From: Alteromonas lipotrueae
GTDB taxonomy: Bacteria > Pseudomonadota > Gammaproteobacteria > Enterobacterales > Alteromonadaceae
NCBI RefSeq assembly: GCF_019249215.1
Contig: NZ_JAESDI010000006.1
Location: 248,001-312,000, forward strand
Direction: 5' to 3'
Length of the DNA stretch: 64,000 bases
Shown piece by piece: positions 19,960 through 27,214 of this stretch; position 1 is the stretch's first letter, and every line of letters starts with the position of its first letter. Made by a program: the position numbers and the translations under genes. The notes beneath the pieces are model-generated. The model searched no databases. It had not been told where the DNA came from and was given only the letters and a program-made list of their open reading frames with translations.

Positions 19960-20289
19960 ATGGCACTCGTTGACTGCCCATCGTGCAATAAGAAAACGTC
20001 TGACAAAGCAAAAATATGCCCACATTGTGATTTCAAGATAGGCGATGCTTCCTCAGAAGATATTGAACGTAAGAAAAATCTACAGAAATTCAAAAAGTTA
20101 CAGAGTATTCAAAATCAATCGCTTATAGCCATGATCATATTTGTGGCGGGATTCGGTTTTATGTATTGGGGCGGAACAAGACCCGGCGACTTGCAACATA
20201 ATCTCGCTATTGTAGCCAGTATTGCGGGTTTCGTGTGGTATCTTGTCAACCGCGTAAGAATTGTACTTATTAAACGTTTCCGTTCATGA
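19960..20289 (+). CDS. Small zinc-ribbon membrane protein
   Basis: 109 residues. Two CPxC pairs (CPSCNKK and CPHC) near the N-terminus form a zinc-ribbon. A charged linker follows, then two membrane helices (about 60-80 and 85-105). AGGAG lies seven bases before the ATG. The stop overlaps the start of the yeaC gene (ATGA), so it heads an operon with yeaC and the DUF349 gene. Function unknown; the layout resembles small membrane-anchored zinc-ribbon proteins of other gammaproteobacteria. Confidence 0.75.
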   Translation: MALVDCPSCNKKTSDKAKICPHCDFKIGDASSEDIERKKNLQKFKKLQSIQNQSLIAMIIFVAGFGFMYWGGTRPGDLQHNLAIVASIAGFVWYLVNRVRIVLIKRFRS

Positions 20290-20579
20290 ATATAGATGTA
20301 TTACTAAATAGTATGACGCCAGAGGTGTATGAACGCCTGCGTCAATCCGTGGAAACCGGTAAATGGCTTGATGGTACACCATTAAGTGAAGAGCAGAAAG
20401 CCAGCTGTATGCAGGCAGTTATGCTGTATCAAGCAAAAATTGAGAAATCGTCGGAACACATGACGGTAAATGAAAGCGGCGAAATAGTGCATAAAAGTAA
20501 ATCAGATTTTAAACGTGCACTTTCCAAGCAAGAAGATAATAACAACACTATAGCGCGGTTTAAACAGGATGATATTTAG
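20286..20579 (+). CDS. yeaC: YeaC-family protein (DUF1315)
   Basis: 97 residues closely resembling E. coli YeaC: MTPEVYERLRQSVETGKW, LSEEQKASCMQAVMLYQA and HMTVNESGEIVHKSK are conserved family stretches. Function unknown. It overlaps the zinc-ribbon gene by four bases and the DUF349 gene by eleven, so all three are translationally coupled. Confidence 0.9.
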   Translation: MNIDVLLNSMTPEVYERLRQSVETGKWLDGTPLSEEQKASCMQAVMLYQAKIEKSSEHMTVNESGEIVHKSKSDFKRALSKQEDNNNTIARFKQDDI

Positions 20580-23538
20580 TCGGTTCTTTGCTCCTTCTCA
20601 CACCAGTCAGAATCCCGAAAAACGACTGGAAGCCATTAAAAGCCTGTCGCCCGAAAAGCCAACAGACAAAACTATTTTACACGAACTTGCGTTTAACGAT
20701 GCCAATGCTGATGTTAGCCTTGCAGCCCTTAGCAAGTTAAATACGTTTGTATTGTGGCTTAAAATGTCACAAAGCGCCCATCATGCGAAGGTGAAAAAAA
20801 TTGCTGAACGCACGGTAGAAGCAGCCTTGATGGGACAGGGTGATGTAACCATAAACGCGAATGAAAAAGCGTCATTTTTGCGTGAAAGTGCCAATGGTGA
20901 ATTAATTCAGACTGTATTGGTTAACGACCCAAGTTTATTGGCAGATAATATTCTTGTGATGACGTTGCTTCACAAAGTCGATAAGCCAGCTTTTACCCAA
21001 ACCATTTTTCTTCATCATGCAGATAACGCACTGCAACAAGCTATTTTGGGCACAATTGAAGATAGTAGTGTGCTACAGAAGCTGGAGAAAAAATGCAGAG
21101 ATAGTGCTATTCACGCCGCTATAGCTACAAAGCTTCAAGTATTGAAAGCGCAAGCCGAAAAGCCTATTGAATTAATGCGACGCGTTACTCTGTGTTTGTC
21201 TAAATATCAAGCGCTGGTTGATAAATCAGATGTTGAAGATATTGACAAGCGCCAAGCTGAATTGTTAAGTGAATATAATGACTTAATGACAGATTCATCG
21301 ATATTGAGTTCAGACGATAAGACGGCGGTAGACGCTAAATTCGCGCGCATTAGCGAAAAGGTATCTCGTCACTTATCGCGTATTCGACCTGAGTGGGAAG
21401 CGCAAAAAGCAGCAAAAGAAAAAGCCGAGATTGAAGCCCTTTGTAAGCAGCATTTATCGCATGCTACCACACAAGTTAATTGGCTTTATGGTGAGCGTTT
21501 ATGTGAGGCTACCCTTGCTGATGTAGCGGTAGTGAATGAATCGGTACGCGCATTAGAAGTAAGCGCAGATCATATGGCTTCAATAGGGGGCAGCGCCAAA
21601 CTGCTTGAAGAAGTTCGTACTGGAATAGCTTCGTTAAACAAGAGTTTAGAAGCCTTTTCGATGCAACAGCAGTACGGTCAAAAGCTTCTGATTTGCTTGT
21701 CTCAGGTGGAATCACTAGCAGAAGAATCTAGGCAACAACAGACGGCAGGCACGCCTTCTGAATCGACAAAAAGTGCACAAGACGATAAAGAGAAAGGGCT
21801 AACAGAACAAACTGCTGAATTGCCCGAAGCTGCAAGCACTGATACAACTGAAAGTGTATCTATTGAAGGAGACGCTGTTCAAAATGGCACCCATCAAAAT
21901 GATGAGGTTAGCCATAAAGCCCCAGAATCAATCGAAGCCGAATTTAAAGCGTTAAGTGAAAAGTATCACGACTTACGCAATGAACTTATTTCAGTACCAA
22001 GCGCCATTAATAAGCGCTGGCATGCAGCTTCGCGTGTTTTCAGTCAGAAAAAACAAGCTAAAAAAGCAGAAGTAGATCACGCGCTTCGCCAGTGCAGAAA
22101 GCAAATCAGTGTAGTGGATAACTTAATTGCTCAAGGTAAGTACCGCGGGGCTATTACCAAGTTTGAAAAGCTATCTGCAACCTTCGAATCTATGCCTGAA
22201 AATGTTAAGAAACAATTGGCTAAGCGTTTTGAGAAAACTGCCGAAGATATCGCTCACCTTGAAGGCTGGCAAGATTATATCGCGGCACCTAGAAAACCTG
22301 CACTGGTAGAGGAAGCGCAGACATTAGCTTCAACTCCCGTCGAAGATATAAAACAGCGCGGGGAAGCCATTCGTTATCTACGTCAGCAGTGGCTTTCGCT
22401 AGGCGCTGGCAGCGACGATAACACACTACAAAGTGCTTTCGACGCCGCTTTAGAACTTGCGTTTCAGCCTTGTCGCGAACATTACGCTGCATTGGATGCT
22501 GAGCGTGAGAAAGCGCTCAAAGCTCGTCAGTCATTAATTGAACAAGTTGCTGCCATCGATTTGTCACAGGACGAAGCGGTGCTGGCTAAACTGTTCGATA
22601 GAACCGTTAAGCAGTGGCATGAGTGTGGTCAGGTTGAAAAGCGTGAATACGAGTCGTTAAAGCAACGGTGGAACAAAACCATCAGCCCGCTGCAAACCAA
22701 AGTGAACCAGTGGCATGCGATGAATAAAAAAGCGAAGCAGCAACTCGTTGCGCAAGCATCAGCGCTGTTAGCAGAGGAAGATATTGCTAGCGCCACTGAA
22801 ACCGCGCAGCAGCTTCAACACAGTTGGAAAGCCATAGGCCATGCCGGTAAGCGTGATGAAAGCCGATTGTGGCGTGAGTTTCGCCTAGCAAATGACGCAT
22901 TGTTCGGTCGCCTAAAAGAACAACGTAAGGCACAGTCATCAGCATTTGATGAAACCTTTAATACCCTTTTTACTCAATTGAATGCTATTGACTCGGAATC
23001 TGATGAATCGACGATTGCTACTTCAATACAGGATATCGAATCGCGTGCGAAAGACTTGCCTGGTGCTATGCGTGTAAAACTTGATAAGAAAATAGCCGGT
23101 ATTCAAAAACAACAGCAAACACGTGCGCAGCAGCGTCATGTGCGTCAAGTACAACAGCGTGCTCAATCGGTTATTTCGGTGTTAAGTGAAAGCTTGCGGG
23201 CAGGCGATATTACTAACATCAGTGATGACGACGCTGACATGCTAGGAAAGCGATGGAAGTCTGCACTGTCTAAGCCTACACCTGTTCAACAAAGTCGTCA
23301 TTGGCTAACCGTGGCGTTAGAAGCCGCTACTGATATACCTAGCCCTAAGAGCGATAGCAGCATGCGAACCAATGTGCAGCTAACCATGATGACAGCGAAA
23401 CTCGAGAAGGGCGAGAGCCTGTCTCCTGCGCAGTTGTTAGAAGATTGGATTGCGCATGGGAAAGTTGATGACCAAGAAACGCATTTACTTGAACGGGTAG
23501 TGAATGTATTGGATAACAATCCAGAGGTAGTTGCTTAA
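20569..23538 (+). CDS. DUF349 domain protein, large coiled-coil
   Basis: 989 residues, mainly long charged helices. Repeated segments with the W-x(n)-W pattern of DUF349 are seen around residues 480-560, 600-690 and 735-800 (for example LWREFRLANDALFGRLKEQRKA). An acidic, low-complexity stretch at about 385-455 separates an N-terminal ~370-residue region from the DUF349 repeats. No signal peptide or membrane helix is visible, so it is cytosolic. DUF349 proteins are of unknown function. Co-expression with yeaC and the zinc-ribbon gene is suggested by the overlapping start. The small gene at 23540 follows directly. Confidence 0.85.
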   Translation: MIFSRFFAPSHTSQNPEKRLEAIKSLSPEKPTDKTILHELAFNDANADVSLAALSKLNTFVLWLKMSQSAHHAKVKKIAERTVEAALMGQGDVTINANEKASFLRESANGELIQTVLVNDPSLLADNILVMTLLHKVDKPAFTQTIFLHHADNALQQAILGTIEDSSVLQKLEKKCRDSAIHAAIATKLQVLKAQAEKPIELMRRVTLCLSKYQALVDKSDVEDIDKRQAELLSEYNDLMTDSSILSSDDKTAVDAKFARISEKVSRHLSRIRPEWEAQKAAKEKAEIEALCKQHLSHATTQVNWLYGERLCEATLADVAVVNESVRALEVSADHMASIGGSAKLLEEVRTGIASLNKSLEAFSMQQQYGQKLLICLSQVESLAEESRQQQTAGTPSESTKSAQDDKEKGLTEQTAELPEAASTDTTESVSIEGDAVQNGTHQNDEVSHKAPESIEAEFKALSEKYHDLRNELISVPSAINKRWHAASRVFSQKKQAKKAEVDHALRQCRKQISVVDNLIAQGKYRGAITKFEKLSATFESMPENVKKQLAKRFEKTAEDIAHLEGWQDYIAAPRKPALVEEAQTLASTPVEDIKQRGEAIRYLRQQWLSLGAGSDDNTLQSAFDAALELAFQPCREHYAALDAEREKALKARQSLIEQVAAIDLSQDEAVLAKLFDRTVKQWHECGQVEKREYESLKQRWNKTISPLQTKVNQWHAMNKKAKQQLVAQASALLAEEDIASATETAQQLQHSWKAIGHAGKRDESRLWREFRLANDALFGRLKEQRKAQSSAFDETFNTLFTQLNAIDSESDESTIATSIQDIESRAKDLPGAMRVKLDKKIAGIQKQQQTRAQQRHVRQVQQRAQSVISVLSESLRAGDITNISDDDADMLGKRWKSALSKPTPVQQSRHWLTVALEAATDIPSPKSDSSMRTNVQLTMMTAKLEKGESLSPAQLLEDWIAHGKVDDQETHLLERVVNVLDNNPEVVA

Positions 23539-23539
23539 G

Positions 23540-23755
23540 ATGAAAAGCCAAGTTGAATTTGGTTTTGCCAGCGAGATGACGGCGTATCGGTTTATCAACA
23601 CGGTTAAACACATGGATGTTGATTCGCTTGTCGTGAAGTTTGGCCGCACTGATCGTCACGTGTTGGTATCTTACCGGTATGCGGTAGCTGAATTTGATAG
23701 TACGTTATCTGATTTAGACGACTTAGCGCGAGAGCTTGGCGGGGAAGAAGTATAA
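23540..23755 (+). CDS. 71-residue hypothetical protein, last gene of the DUF349 operon
   Basis: A small soluble protein starting two bases after the DUF349 stop, with AGAGG 13 bases before the ATG. The composition is acidic at the C-terminus (DLDDLARELGGEE) with a beta-alpha look before it. I do not recognise the family. Its tight spacing and the terminator right after its stop support it as a real member of the operon. Confidence 0.65.
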   Translation: MKSQVEFGFASEMTAYRFINTVKHMDVDSLVVKFGRTDRHVLVSYRYAVAEFDSTLSDLDDLARELGGEEV

Positions 23756-23756
23756 A

Positions 23757-23790
23757 AAAAAGCTGATGGACAACGTCCATCAGCTTTTTC
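23757..23790. terminator. Bidirectional terminator ending the zinc-ribbon/yeaC/DUF349 operon
   Basis: A 15-bp perfect stem (23757-23771 with 23775-23789) has a three-base loop and A/T flanks, placed between convergent genes. Confidence 0.92.
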
Positions 23791-23806
23791 TGTGATAAAG
23801 CGAGTA

Positions 23807-24001
23807 TTAACAGTCTTTATCTTCGGCGTCTGCGCCTTCTTTAACATCTTCACAAGCATCTTCTACCGCGTTGCCTGCATCTGTAACAATCTCGTCTAGC
23901 TCTTCGCCTGCATCTTCTGCATTGTTATCACCGCATGCCGCAAGTGTAAGTGCAAATGTACCAGCTGCTAAAAGTTTCAATAATGATTTCTGTGAGATCA
24001 T
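23807..24001 (-). CDS. Small acidic lipoprotein
   Basis: 64 residues. A basic N-terminus, a hydrophobic core and the lipobox LAAC predict lipid modification at about Cys23. The mature ~40 residues are almost all Asp, Glu and Ala, with three more Cys. An ATG at 24007 leaves only one base after AGGAG, whereas the ATG at 24001 has the normal seven, so the latter is chosen. Function unknown; entericidin-sized but not recognisably of that family. Confidence 0.7.
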   Translation of the reverse strand: MISQKSLLKLLAAGTFALTLAACGDNNAEDAGEELDEIVTDAGNAVEDACEDVKEGADAEDKDC

Positions 24002-24020
24002 GTCCATTCTCCTGTTTCCT

Positions 24021-24050
24021 AAAAGTATCTAAAAATATCTAAAAATATCT
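24021..24050 (-). repeat. Three tandem 10-bp repeats (AAAAATATCT) upstream of the acidic lipoprotein gene
   Basis: Units at 24021-24030 (one mismatch, AAAAGTATCT), 24031-24040 and 24041-24050 are followed by AAATG. The 10-bp period equals about one helical turn. It lies between the DUF1328 gene and the lipoprotein gene, both on the minus strand. Confidence 0.8.
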
Positions 24051-24065
24051 AAATGTGTGGTAAAT

Positions 24066-24242
24066 CTATGCTCGTGGTGACCGACCGCGTAAGGCATTCG
24101 CGACTAGTGAAATCACTAGTAAGGCGATAAACACAAAGAATAAAAATTGTGCGATACCTGTTGCTGCACCTGCGATGCCGCCAAAACCAAAAACTGCTGC
24201 AATAATGGCGATAATGAAAAAAGTAATTGCCCAACCTAACAT
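24066..24242 (-). CDS. DUF1328 small membrane protein (YtjA family)
   Basis: 58 residues with two membrane helices separated by the [15 protein letters not shown] turn that defines DUF1328. Longer frames begin at 24275 and 24315, but family members begin with MLxWA, and GAGGA lies seven bases before the ATG at 24242. Inner-membrane; function unknown, often linked to envelope stress in related bacteria. The acidic lipoprotein gene lies 65 bases downstream on the same strand. Confidence 0.88.
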   Translation of the reverse strand: MLGWAITFFIIAIIAAVFGFGGIAGAATGIAQFLFFVFIALLVISLVANALRGRSPRA

Positions 24243-24390
24243 AGCTAAATCCTCTTTTTGCTCCGTTACTGACATAGTTATTAATGCGAACTCCGTGCCT
24301 GAATGTTAAGTGCATGATTTATATGTATTTGATATTGAATTTCACTGCTTTTGGCTGGTAATGTCTTCGTCGGCTAAACAAGGTTTACAG

Positions 24391-24457
24391 AGCATTTGCA
24401 CTTTTTACATGGCGGGGGGCATAGTAAGCAAGGCAGCATTCCCGATCTGCAAATGCT
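24391..24457. repeat. 10-bp inverted repeat flanking the promoter region of the yfbR-like gene
   Basis: AGCATTTGCA (24391-24400) is exactly complementary to TGCAAATGCT (24448-24457), with 47 bases between. It lies 40 bases upstream of the yfbR-like start. It could be a paired operator or an RNA stem. Confidence 0.5.
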
Positions 24458-24496
24458 ACTATCAATTTTTACTATCGTTATGCTAAAGGGCGCGAA

Positions 24497-25150
24497 ATGG
24501 CAAAAACTCACTCCGCATTTATAGGTTTAATGCAACGGGCAAGAAACGTGAAACGATGGCCTTTAATGGCACAATTTCAAGAAGAAATGTTATCTACACA
24601 CATCTACGAAGCCTCTATGGTCGCTCACATGCTAGGCGCTATCGCAGCGGATGTGTTCAATGAGGATGTTAACCCCGACCGAGTCGCTGCTATGGCTATT
24701 TTCCATGAAGGCAGCGAGATTGCAGGCATGAGTGACATTCCAAGCCCTGTGAAGTACCACGACCCTGAAACTACTGCGGCAATTAAAAAGCTGGAGCGTA
24801 GGTTTGAGGCTATGCTGATACAAACCTTACCTGAGCCTTTACAGAAGCGCTACCAGCCTTTAATAGAACAAGATAAAGATGATATTCATGTACGGCTTGC
24901 TAAAGCCGCTGACGTGTTATGTGCGTATCTAAAATGTGATTATGAGTTGTCAAAATCCAATTCAGAGTTTTCAAACGCTATGTATGAAATGGAAGTGCAA
25001 TTGAAACAATACCGAGAGAGGTTTCAGTCAGTAGATTACTTTTGTAAAGTCTTCTTAGAAGATGCCAAGGGGACCTTGGATGAACAAACCAAAGATCTTG
25101 ATTGGGTGGAGCGAGCCAACACATTGCATTTAGATTCTGAGCAAAGTTAA
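24497..25150 (+). CDS. YfbR-like HD-domain 5'-deoxynucleotidase, variant metal site
   Basis: 217 residues similar to E. coli YfbR, which dephosphorylates deoxynucleoside 5'-monophosphates. Conserved family stretches are VKRWPLM, MVAHMLGAI, IPSPVKY and KAADVLCAYLKC. His35, His70 and Asp139 fit three metal ligands. The Asp that gives the HD motif its name is replaced: residues 70-71 read His-Glu in FHEGSE. Glu can bind metal, so activity is possible but altered. The C-terminus carries ~20 extra residues. The gene stands alone with a terminator after it. Confidence 0.8.
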   Translation: MAKTHSAFIGLMQRARNVKRWPLMAQFQEEMLSTHIYEASMVAHMLGAIAADVFNEDVNPDRVAAMAIFHEGSEIAGMSDIPSPVKYHDPETTAAIKKLERRFEAMLIQTLPEPLQKRYQPLIEQDKDDIHVRLAKAADVLCAYLKCDYELSKSNSEFSNAMYEMEVQLKQYRERFQSVDYFCKVFLEDAKGTLDEQTKDLDWVERANTLHLDSEQS

Positions 25151-25178
25151 ATAAAGCAATGTGCGTTGTAAACAAAAC

Positions 25179-25202
25179 GACCGCCATTTGGCGGTCATTT
25201 CA
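25179..25202. terminator. Terminator between the yfbR-like gene and a convergent lipoprotein gene
   Basis: Stem GACCGCC/GGCGGTC (25179-25185 with 25190-25196) has a four-base loop and moderate A/T flanks. Confidence 0.7.
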
Positions 25203-25230
25203 TCAAAAATTATTTCTGTTTGAATCACGC

Positions 25231-25782
25231 TTACTTAACGTTATCTACTTGGTCAGCGAGAATTTCTGTAACAGACATCGCGTTTTTGCCTAAACTGCCC
25301 TGGGTATTGCTCATTCTGACCAGAATGGAGAAGTAAACGTCATTAATCTGTGTCTGCGTTACCGTGTTTTGCCCTTGACCCGGTGCAGGCTGTGCCACCT
25401 CGGTACAACCAGACATAGTGCATTGCTGGTTGGTCGCAAATGGTTGGGGTTCATCTGTACTGTGGGTCACTGCTCTGGCCATGACAGGTTTTTTATCAAC
25501 GTCGGTTTTGACAATAGTTAACCATTCATAATTATGTTTGTTAGCGAGTTCAGCGGCCCGGCGCAATGCGTATTGCTGAATGACATCTGCTGGTGTGCGA
25601 TCTGTTGCTTTAAATAATACTCGGTATTCATTGTCGGTTAGTTGAACGCTAGAATACCCATAGCCTTCTTTAGTGACCGCAGATTTGTAGGGTGTTGGCG
25701 AGGCAACAGGTGTAGTGGTGCAAGCGGTAACAAATAAACTGCATGCTAAAGCCGCTATTTTCATTTTTATTGGTAAGCGCAT
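25231..25782 (-). CDS. CC0125/CC1285-type lipoprotein
   Basis: 183 residues. A signal peptide ends in the lipobox VTAC (Cys about 21), and a folded region follows with YGYSSVQLTDNEYRVLF and the helix YALRRAAELANKHNYEWLTIV, the hallmark of CC0125/CC1285 family lipoproteins. Function unknown. An insert of about 45 residues rich in Gln, Thr and Pro (with a CTMSGC pair) precedes the final strand. AGGAA lies six bases before the ATG. Outer-membrane or inner-membrane anchoring cannot be told. Confidence 0.8.
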   Translation of the reverse strand: MRLPIKMKIAALACSLFVTACTTTPVASPTPYKSAVTKEGYGYSSVQLTDNEYRVLFKATDRTPADVIQQYALRRAAELANKHNYEWLTIVKTDVDKKPVMARAVTHSTDEPQPFATNQQCTMSGCTEVAQPAPGQGQNTVTQTQINDVYFSILVRMSNTQGSLGKNAMSVTEILADQVDNVK

Positions 25783-25812
25783 GGTAATTCCTTGTATTAA
25801 TTGTAGTGACTA

Positions 25813-26070
25813 TTATTTTAGGAACGAAAGTGCGGTGGTGCGCACAAAAGTCATAATAGCTTGATTTCTTTTGCTCTTTGGAGCGTCAGTATTTATACCT
25901 TTGTAAACCCCAGCGGCAACAATACCCAATAATACTTCAGGTTTGCCCATAAGCAGACGACAATCTCGCTTAGCCTCTTCAAATGATTCTTCAGCATGAT
26001 GTTTTTGGGCTAAATAATTATGCTGGCACTGCCTGATATCCTCTAAGTTCTTTTTCAGAAAAATATTCAT
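25813..26070 (-). CDS. 85-residue hypothetical protein, third gene of a DUF883 operon
   Basis: A basic, helical protein with one moderately hydrophobic segment (VLLGIVAAGVYKG). AGGAG lies nine bases before the ATG. It follows the holin-like gene by 56 bases. In E. coli the analogous set is yqjD-yqjE-yqjK, and this protein may fill the YqjK place, though I see no clear sequence similarity. Confidence 0.6.
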   Translation of the reverse strand: MNIFLKKNLEDIRQCQHNYLAQKHHAEESFEEAKRDCRLLMGKPEVLLGIVAAGVYKGINTDAPKSKRNQAIMTFVRTTALSFLK

Positions 26071-26126
26071 GATAAGTGCTCCTTAGTTTTACGCTGATTG
26101 ACGGCAATCCCGTAACGAGTTTGCTG

Positions 26127-26639
26127 CTACTTGGTTAAAGACTGCATTAATGTGGTAAGCCGCTTTAGATTAATAAAACGAAATGCACTTTGTGCATGTA
26201 TAAATGCAACGACACTTAATACGCTATTAACCAGTAACAATATAACCATAATAAGTAATGCAGGCATGCCGGCATGGTGCATCGCTAACCCAATACACGA
26301 ATTGAGTAAAATCCAGCAAAAGCCACCTAATGCAAATGCGGTAAGTGCGCCAAAAATGCTGACAAAAATCGACTTGGTAATGAGTTGAAGTTCAGCGTTA
26401 ATCAGGTCGATTAATGCAAAGCCTTGATATTTTTTCTGTGCGTAAAGCGCTTTAAAAGAAGCCAGCGCCTCTTCAAAGGTAATGTCTGGGGGATTGTTGT
26501 TAGACGACTCGGATGACGCGCCTTGTGAACTTTGCTGGGGAATGCGAAATGTCGCCTGACTTCTCGGAGAAGTCAGGCGAAACGGATTTTCGCTGCTCAG
26601 CGTGTATGTGGCACTACGAAAATCTGGTAAAGGCTGCAT
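26127..26639 (-). CDS. Holin-like phage_holin_3_6 family membrane protein (YqjE-type)
   Basis: 170 residues. A disordered N-terminal ~60 residues is followed by two pairs of hydrophobic helices typical of YqjE/holin-3_6 proteins, ending in a basic tail. The family name comes from phage, but these proteins occur in the YqjD-YqjE context of ordinary chromosomes. The ATG lies three bases after the stop of the DUF883 gene, so it is co-translated with it. Inner membrane. Confidence 0.72.
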   Translation of the reverse strand: MQPLPDFRSATYTLSSENPFRLTSPRSQATFRIPQQSSQGASSESSNNNPPDITFEEALASFKALYAQKKYQGFALIDLINAELQLITKSIFVSIFGALTAFALGGFCWILLNSCIGLAMHHAGMPALLIMVILLLVNSVLSVVAFIHAQSAFRFINLKRLTTLMQSLTK

Positions 26640-26642
26640 GCT

Positions 26643-26960
26643 TTATTTCTTGCGAAATAATGAAGTAACTAACATACCTGCTGCGAAAGCCATACCAGCA
26701 GTTGCTAACGGGTTCTCGATAGCATACTTGCGTACACCAGATGACTGCCATTTTTGCTCAGCTAAACGTTTTCGTTCAGACATATTGTCCGCAGAGCGGC
26801 TTGCCGTGTTACGAATATTGTCCTCAGCTACGGCTGCACTATCAGCCAGTTTATCAACTGACGAATGAAGTGTTTCTTTTAACTGATCCGTGACTGGGTG
26901 ACTAGGCTCGGTTACGCTATTCACTTTCGCTGCTTTTGGCGTAGTAGTTTGTGTTGCCAT
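26643..26960 (-). CDS. DUF883 protein (YqjD/ElaB-like)
   Basis: 105 residues. An amphipathic coiled-coil region (about 25-80) leads to a C-terminal membrane segment, ENPLATAGMAFAAGMLVTSLF, then RKK, exactly the DUF883 layout. Family members tether ribosomes to the inner membrane in stationary phase in E. coli. GGAGAG lies five bases before the ATG at 26960; a longer frame to 27023 has no ribosome site. First gene of a three-gene operon with its own promoter. Confidence 0.88.
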   Translation of the reverse strand: MATQTTTPKAAKVNSVTEPSHPVTDQLKETLHSSVDKLADSAAVAEDNIRNTASRSADNMSERKRLAEQKWQSSGVRKYAIENPLATAGMAFAAGMLVTSLFRKK

Positions 26961-26987
26961 AGTACTCTCCTTAATTTTGCTAGATTG

Positions 26988-27016
26988 CATATAGAGAGTT
27001 GCAACGCTTGTACCAA
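26988..27016 (-). promoter_or_regulatory. Promoter of the DUF883 operon
   Basis: On the minus strand TTGGTA (27011-27016) and TATATG (26988-26993) are 17 bases apart and lie 28 bases upstream of the ATG. E. coli homologues are RpoS-dependent; this site could serve sigma-70 or RpoS. Confidence 0.5.
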
Positions 27017-27214
27017 GATACACATAATATTTAACTTGTTGTTTTTAATCTATTTTGTTCTATTCCGTATTTTGAGGGGGAGGCTGAATTTTAATTCAAC
27101 GTAAGAGTTGCAAGGTAGGCCGTGTAATAATTTCGTAATCGATAAGAATTCTACAAATCGTGTGAGGGCAAGTTAGCTACAAGAAGGCAGCTAACAGTAT
27201 CTTTTGGCGTCTTT

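Noticed and set aside
24243..24315. Longer N-terminus for the DUF1328 gene (to 24275 or 24315)
   Set aside because: Family members begin at MLxWA, and GAGGA sits at the correct distance from 24242.
26127..26639. Holin-like gene as a prophage remnant
   Set aside because: Neighbours are DUF883 and a small basic protein, matching the ordinary YqjD-YqjE context; no phage genes are near.
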